A DNA stretch of 19,042 nt from Clostridia bacterium (lineage in GTDB: Bacteria; Bacillota_A; Clostridia; Oscillospirales; Acutalibacteraceae): assembly GCA_024699005.1 (NCBI GenBank), contig JAILQN010000279.1:1-19042 (forward strand), in the 5' to 3' direction. The position numbers and the translations under genes were made by a program. The notes under the pieces are model-generated. The model was given only the letters and a program-made list of their open reading frames with translations. It was not told the DNA's origin and did no database searches. How positions within the stretch are numbered: the stretch's first letter is position 1; every line of letters starts with the position of its first letter. Positions 15,709 through 19,042 of the stretch are shown here, in pieces.

Positions 15709-16170
15709 TCACAGAACAGACCGGTGAGTCAGAAGGATGTCCGTACCGCGGATCTCCGCCACGCCGTAATCGCCGCGGGCGAGAGCTCCGGGGTTGAACA
15801 GTCTGACGCCGTCCGAATAATCCTCATACTGTTCATGCGTATGCCCGAACATGACAAGAGCGCAGCCGTTTTTTTTCGCCTCGGCAACAAGCGTCTCCAT
15901 TCCCGACTTGACATGCTCGCGCCAGCCGTGGGTGATATAAATGCCCACGTCTTCCACCGTAAAGATATCGTTCCACGGCAGTTTTGAAAGCACGCTGTCA
16001 CAATTGCCGCGCACGGCGTGGGTCTCTTTGAAAATATGGGTGTTGACTATGTTCCAGTCCATATAGCCGTCACCCAGGAATACGACGCAGTCGGCGTCCT
16101 CATTCGCCCACAGCGCCATCTCCATCAGATAAGAAGCGCCGTGGGAATCGGAGAATACAAGAATTTTCAT
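15709..16170 (-). CDS. YfcE/MJ0936-like metallophosphoesterase
   Basis: A 153-residue cytosolic calcineurin-like phosphoesterase. It has the full set of metal motifs: D8-S-H10, G-D34-G, G-N56-C-D, H81-G, and G-H110-T-H112. Family members hydrolyse phosphodiesters such as bis-pNPP in vitro; the natural substrate here is unknown. Length matches the small YfcE branch. ATG 16170 begins MKILVFSDSHG as in the family; a longer frame reads through the repeat at 16181-16253. No ribosome site is visible. It precedes the MFS gene by one base. Confidence 0.94.
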   Translation of the reverse strand: MKILVFSDSHGASYLMEMALWANEDADCVVFLGDGYMDWNIVNTHIFKETHAVRGNCDSVLSKLPWNDIFTVEDVGIYITHGWREHVKSGMETLVAEAKKNGCALVMFGHTHEQYEDYSDGVRLFNPGALARGDYGVAEIRGTDILLTHRSVL

Positions 16171-16180
16171 GGTTTTTTGT

Positions 16181-16253
16181 GTAGGGGCGACCCTATGTGG
16201 TCGCCCGCCAGATAACGTCTCTCTGACGGGCGGGCACACAGGCCCGCCCCTAC
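16181..16253. repeat. Palindromic dispersed repeat with two inner hairpins (cruciform-like)
   Basis: The outer arms GTAGGGGCG (16181-16189) and CGCCCCTAC (16245-16253) are exact inverses. Inside are two more perfect stems: GGGCGACC/GGTCGCCC (16185-16192 with 16199-16206) and GGGCGGGC/GCCCGCCC (16228-16235 with 16242-16249). It fills the gap between the phosphodiesterase start and the PLP gene stop (16258-16260). The type resembles non-coding elements common in clostridial genomes. There is no T-run to suggest a normal terminator. Confidence 0.85.
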
Positions 16254-16257
16254 GGGG

Positions 16258-17526
16258 TTACCTGTTGCCTGTTCTCAGCACCGCGTCCGCCGCGGACATC
16301 ACGCCGAGTTTGCCCGAGGCAAAATTCAGTCCGCCCTGCATCCATACGGCGAAAGGCTCGCGCAGGGGAGCGTCGCCGGACAGCTCTATCGAGGAACCGC
16401 CCGTAAAGGTCCCCGCTGCCATGATCACCTTGCAGGGGTAACCGGGCATATCCCAGGGTTCCGGGGTCAGGAAGGAATCCACCGGCGAACACGCCTGGAG
16501 CCCTCGGCAGAACGCGATAAGATTTTCGCTGTTTTCAAGCCTGAGAGCCTGAACTATGTCGTGCCTTTCTTCAAGTGAAGACGGAGCCGCGGAAAAGCCC
16601 AGCTCTTCAAACAGCGCCGCGGAGAACACGGCGGTCTTGAGAGCCTCGCCCACCACGTGAGGCGAATGGAAGAGCCCGAGCAGGATATCCCTGTCGTTCC
16701 CGAGGGTAGCGCCGACTTCCCGTCCCAGGGAAGGAGCCGTCATTCTGTAGGCGCAGAGCTCCACGAGCTCCCGTTTCCCGGCTATATAGCCGCCCATCCT
16801 GGCGACTCCGCCGCCGGGATTCTTTATAAGGGAGCCGACCAGTATATCCGCCGCGGGTTCATCCGGCTCAACGAATTCGCCGTAACAGTTATCCACAAAG
16901 ACTACAGAGTCGCTCACTTCTTTAACAGCCCCGACAAGGGCGTTGATCTCCCGGACCCCGAGGCTGGGTCTTAAAGAATACCCCCTTGAACGCTGGATAT
17001 AAACAAGCCTGATCTTCTCTTTTTCAAGAGTTTCCACAACCGCCGGTATATCTATTCTTCCGTCCTCAGTCAGGTCGATCTGCTTATAAGCGACGCCGAA
17101 GTCCCGCAGACTGCCCCTGACCTCGCCGCCATTCCTTTCATCGACGCCCATTACCGGACAGATGGTATCGTAGGGCCTGCCGGAGACGCACAGCATCGTA
17201 TCTCCCGGACGCAAGAGCCCGAACAGTGCGACCGTCAGGGTATGAGTACCGCTGGTGAAGGTGTAGCGGATAAGGGAGTCCTCCATGCCGAAAACCTGAG
17301 CGCATACGGCGTCTGCCTTTTCGCGCCCGACGTCGCCGTAACCGTAACCGGTCGAGCCCCACAGGTCGGTCTCCGCCACCCTGTTGTCTATAAAGGCTCT
17401 GAGGACCTTGCGCTGGTTGTATTCCGCGACGGCGTCGATCCGGGCGAACATGCCGCCTGTTTTTTCAAGGGCAGCCTCCGCTGCGTCGTTTACTTTTGTG
17501 TCAAATGCAAAGAAATCGTTTTTCAT
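16258..17526 (-). CDS. PLP-dependent methionine gamma-lyase / aluminium-resistance family protein
   Basis: A 422-residue cytosolic fold-type I PLP enzyme that matches the Met_gamma_lyase (aluminium resistance) family. PLP Lys K235 is in VGSLIKNPGGG; the preceding Asp D212 in VVFVDNCYGEFVE is the PLP-nitrogen partner; GTHTLTVALFG (93-103) is the phosphate loop region. Length is that of the family, and a C-L/G-rich end block (VWMQGGLNFASGK, about 394-406) is typical. In vivo chemistry is uncertain: gamma-lyase action on Met or another C-S lyase step. ATG 17526 has no Shine-Dalgarno site. A consensus promoter lies about 150 bases upstream, so the transcript carries a hairpin-rich leader. Confidence 0.92.
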   Translation of the reverse strand: MKNDFFAFDTKVNDAAEAALEKTGGMFARIDAVAEYNQRKVLRAFIDNRVAETDLWGSTGYGYGDVGREKADAVCAQVFGMEDSLIRYTFTSGTHTLTVALFGLLRPGDTMLCVSGRPYDTICPVMGVDERNGGEVRGSLRDFGVAYKQIDLTEDGRIDIPAVVETLEKEKIRLVYIQRSRGYSLRPSLGVREINALVGAVKEVSDSVVFVDNCYGEFVEPDEPAADILVGSLIKNPGGGVARMGGYIAGKRELVELCAYRMTAPSLGREVGATLGNDRDILLGLFHSPHVVGEALKTAVFSAALFEELGFSAAPSSLEERHDIVQALRLENSENLIAFCRGLQACSPVDSFLTPEPWDMPGYPCKVIMAAGTFTGGSSIELSGDAPLREPFAVWMQGGLNFASGKLGVMSAADAVLRTGNR

Positions 17527-17544
17527 AGTGTTTTAATTCAATAA

Positions 17545-17632
17545 GGGGCGCCGGCCCCGTCATTCACGAGAGAATTGCAAGGGGCTTCAGCCCCTGTTCT
17601 TCAGCGGCGGATTGCAGCCGCCGCTGAAGAAC
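17545..17632 (-). repeat. Three hairpins in the leader of the PLP gene
   Basis: Three stems lie between promoter and ATG. GGGGC/GCCCC spans 17545-17558 with a 4-base loop. AGGGGCT/AGCCCCT spans 17580-17595 with a 2-base loop in DNA. The third is a perfect 15-bp stem, GTTCTTCAGCGGCGG (17596-17610) with CCGCCGCTGAAGAAC (17618-17632), loop of 7. All would be transcribed in the leader RNA. None has a following T-run except the TTATTG after the first, read on the minus strand. They may be dispersed palindromes or a regulatory leader. No known riboswitch pattern is recognised. Confidence 0.75.
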
Positions 17633-17675
17633 GACGGCACCCGCCGCCGAAGAAGCGGGGGACATCTTATTCCCG

Positions 17676-17704
17676 ATTATAAATTCTGTACGTCCCGTTG
17701 TCAA
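17676..17704 (-). promoter_or_regulatory. Perfect-consensus promoter for the PLP gene
   Basis: TTGACA (complement of 17699-17704) and TATAAT (complement of 17676-17681) are separated by exactly 17 bases, a full vegetative consensus. Its transcript would have a leader of about 140 bases before the ATG at 17526, containing the hairpins at 17545-17632. Confidence 0.92.
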
Positions 17705-17710
17705 TTCCCC

Positions 17711-17739
17711 TTGCAAAAGTAATTCGGATAATGTATTAT
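17711..17739 (+). promoter_or_regulatory. Probable promoter of the sigma-like/GLUG gene, close to its start
   Basis: TTGCAA (17711-17716) and TATTAT (17734-17739) are separated by 17 bases. The -10 box matches five of six positions, the -35 box four. The predicted start is almost at the ATG 17749, so the mRNA may be leaderless. It is six bases from the opposite-strand -35 box, giving a back-to-back pair. Confidence 0.5.
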
Positions 17740-17748
17740 AAAACCGTT

Positions 17749-19042
17749 ATGGATTCAACACAAAAAACTCAAAACTCAAAACTCACCGCGACAGACGCGG
17801 ATATTATCGTAAAGGCGACTCAGGGTTCCGAGAACGCCAGAACGGATCTGTTCAAAAGGCACGTTAAACAGATATATTTTATCTGCGTAAGTCTGAGGGG
17901 ATATCTGCCCGACTCCGCCGATATCTGCGCGGATATTTTCGCCGATATGTACCGGGATCTGCCCGAGCTTGAAAAGATACTCGACTTCCGGCGCGGTTTT
18001 TATTCCGCAGCGGTCTCCTACTGCGTCAAAAGGACCCTCGAGACTCCGGTCAGGAAGACCAGAAGCGTCGAAACGGCTCTTGCGGACCTCGCAGACAAAG
18101 CCTCGGCCGCTCTTGACAGGGGGCTTACGAACGACTACGAGATCCTCCTGTATCAGATGCTCGGCGTGATAATAGACTATATGCCGCTGAAACAGACCGC
18201 GGCTCTTCTGTATTTTGACTTTGCCGGAGGCATCGCCGAGGCAGCTGCGGACTATCCGTTCCTTGACGCGGAAAATATATCTGCTCACAGACAGGCGGCG
18301 GCGGATTATATAAACCGTCAGACTGCTTTTTTGAAGAGCAGAAACATCGACATCGCCGATATAACTTCCGATTTGCCGGCAGCCCTCGACAGACTCGCGG
18401 AGGATACACCTGTCCCGGCGGCGGCCTATACTCTCACCGCCAAAAAAACGGGCGTGCATCTGCGTCCGCCGAAACACGAGGTGATAAGCGCGCCGGAAAA
18501 AAACAGGAGTGAGGGGAAAAACGACGGAAAAACCGCAAAAACAAACAAACGGGACATCCTTATCGTTATCGCAGTCATACTTGCGATCGCTCTGATCCTG
18601 ACGGTCATCGGAGCGCTGCGCGGGAAGAAGGCAAATAACGAAACCGACAGCGGGGATGAAAACGCAAACGCCGTCGTTTACTGGGACGGCGAGGTCGCGT
18701 CCGGTTTCGCATCCGGCGAGGGCACAGCCGATTCGCCGTACGTTATCACCACCGGAGCTGAGCTCGCTTATCTCAGTCAGCAGGTCGCCGCCGGCAACGC
18801 AACAGTTTTGGCGGCGAATTATATTCTGGGGACCAATATAGCTCTCAACACTACCGCAAAGTATTCCGATTGGGATAAAAATCCGCCCGAGCACGCATGG
18901 ACTCCCATAGCCCCCTTCAACGGGGTGTTTGACGGTAACGGTCATACCATAAGCGGCGTCTATGTAAACAACGTCGATTGCGGCGGTCTGTTCGGGCAAA
19001 TCAACAACGCGACGGTCAAAGACCTCAACGTGGAAAGTTCCT
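17749..19042 (+). CDS. Partial: sigma-70-like domain, membrane helix and GLUG-type extracellular domain
   Basis: An open frame that runs off the window after 431 codons, with no stop in view. Residues 16-75 look like ECF sigma region 2: TDADIIVKATQGSE, then ADICADIFADMYRD where a typical region 2 has EDLxQEVFxxAWR. Residues about 130-190 look like a worn region 4 (YQMLGVIIDYMPLKQTAALL). A variable, acidic-basic linker follows (200-268), then a single membrane helix (269-291) with RGKK after it. The outer part begins as GSG-type GLUG proteins do: SGEGTADSPYVITTGAELAYL, WTPIAPFNGVFDGNGHTISGVYVNN, CGGLFGQINNATVKDLNV. The sigma-like part lies before the helix, so it is in the cytoplasm. Start ATG 17749; ATG 17731 (MYYKTV) is in frame, too. 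Neither has a ribosome site. DNA binding by the N-terminus is not proven; it may be a degenerate scaffold. Confidence 0.75.
   Translation, partial: MDSTQKTQNSKLTATDADIIVKATQGSENARTDLFKRHVKQIYFICVSLRGYLPDSADICADIFADMYRDLPELEKILDFRRGFYSAAVSYCVKRTLETPVRKTRSVETALADLADKASAALDRGLTNDYEILLYQMLGVIIDYMPLKQTAALLYFDFAGGIAEAAADYPFLDAENISAHRQAAADYINRQTAFLKSRNIDIADITSDLPAALDRLAEDTPVPAAAYTLTAKKTGVHLRPPKHEVISAPEKNRSEGKNDGKTAKTNKRDILIVIAVILAIALILTVIGALRGKKANNETDSGDENANAVVYWDGEVASGFASGEGTADSPYVITTGAELAYLSQQVAAGNATVLAANYILGTNIALNTTAKYSDWDKNPPEHAWTPIAPFNGVFDGNGHTISGVYVNNVDCGGLFGQINNATVKDLNVESS
17764..17784 (+). repeat. Three-unit AAAACTC heptanucleotide tract in the start of the sigma-like gene
   Basis: AAAACTC is repeated three times without change (17764-17770, 17771-17777, 17778-17784), covering codons 6-12. 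Seven is not a multiple of three, so one unit gained or lost would shift the frame right after the start. Three units is short for frequent slippage. Confidence 0.85.

Noticed and set aside
15006..15797. A 263-codon plus-strand frame
   Set aside because: It is antisense to the MFS gene and rich in Arg, Gln and Gly without motifs, as expected for a shadow frame.
17776..18999. A 407-codon open frame on the minus strand
   Set aside because: It is the reverse of the plus-strand gene, which has a coherent sigma-like, membrane and GLUG reading. The minus reading has no recognisable motif or ribosome site.

Overview
The window looks like chromosomal DNA of a Gram-positive anaerobe of the class Clostridia, possibly an uncultured member of the Oscillospiraceae or a relative. 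The reasons are a moderately GC-rich coding sequence, GGAGG-type ribosome binding sites, several near-consensus TTGACA/TATAAT promoters, dockerin-like calcium-loop modules on secreted proteins, MltG-type wall enzymes, and short dispersed palindromes between genes. The lineage is an inference. I see no rRNA, tRNA, CRISPR array, transposase or phage gene.

Layout. Positions 168-1811 (+) encode a secreted protein with two InlB B-type repeats, a beta-solenoid-like middle and a C-terminal dockerin-like module. It converges, through a bidirectional terminator, on a minus-strand D-Ala-D-Ala carboxypeptidase (1910-3202) that carries an N-terminal dockerin-like pair. Next on the minus strand come an NAD-binding epimerase-like protein (3344-4354) and a secreted DNase I-fold enzyme interrupted by a coiled coil and three zinc ribbons (4430-6415, with its own consensus promoter). 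MltG (6541-7827), a DJ-1 family protein (7841-8374) and a membrane-anchored cohesin-like protein (8371-9042) form a tight three-gene run transcribed in the order cohesin, DJ-1, MltG. Upstream is a lipid or envelope group: a glycerophosphodiesterase, a Wzx-like flippase, a zinc-ribbon acyltransferase and an acyl-CoA ligase (9116-14421). Then follow an MFS transporter, a YfcE-like phosphodiesterase and a PLP enzyme of the methionine gamma-lyase/aluminium-resistance family (14496-17526). A back-to-back promoter pair at about 17676-17739 separates this from a plus-strand gene (17749 to the window end). That gene encodes a sigma-70-like N-terminus, one membrane helix and an extracellular GLUG-type domain, and is cut by the window edge.

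How the genes may work together. Most products act at the cell envelope: peptidoglycan trimming (carboxypeptidase), glycan-chain termination (MltG), phospholipid turnover and acyl activation (GDPD, acyltransferase, acyl-CoA ligase) and export (flippase). Dockerin-like modules on two secreted proteins, plus a nearby transmembrane cohesin-like protein, suggest a small non-cellulosomal docking system that could hold a wall enzyme at the membrane surface. The partial last gene could be a one-polypeptide route from an outside surface domain to transcription. These links are inferences from sequence patterns and proximity; none has been tested.

The least conventional items are the doubly interrupted DNase I-fold protein, the sigma-like/GLUG transmembrane fusion with a three-unit heptanucleotide tract at its start, and the dockerin/cohesin set. 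Four or more dispersed palindromic elements lie between genes. No gene-free stretch exceeds 300 bases; the longest (12442-12705) is mostly one inverted-repeat element.
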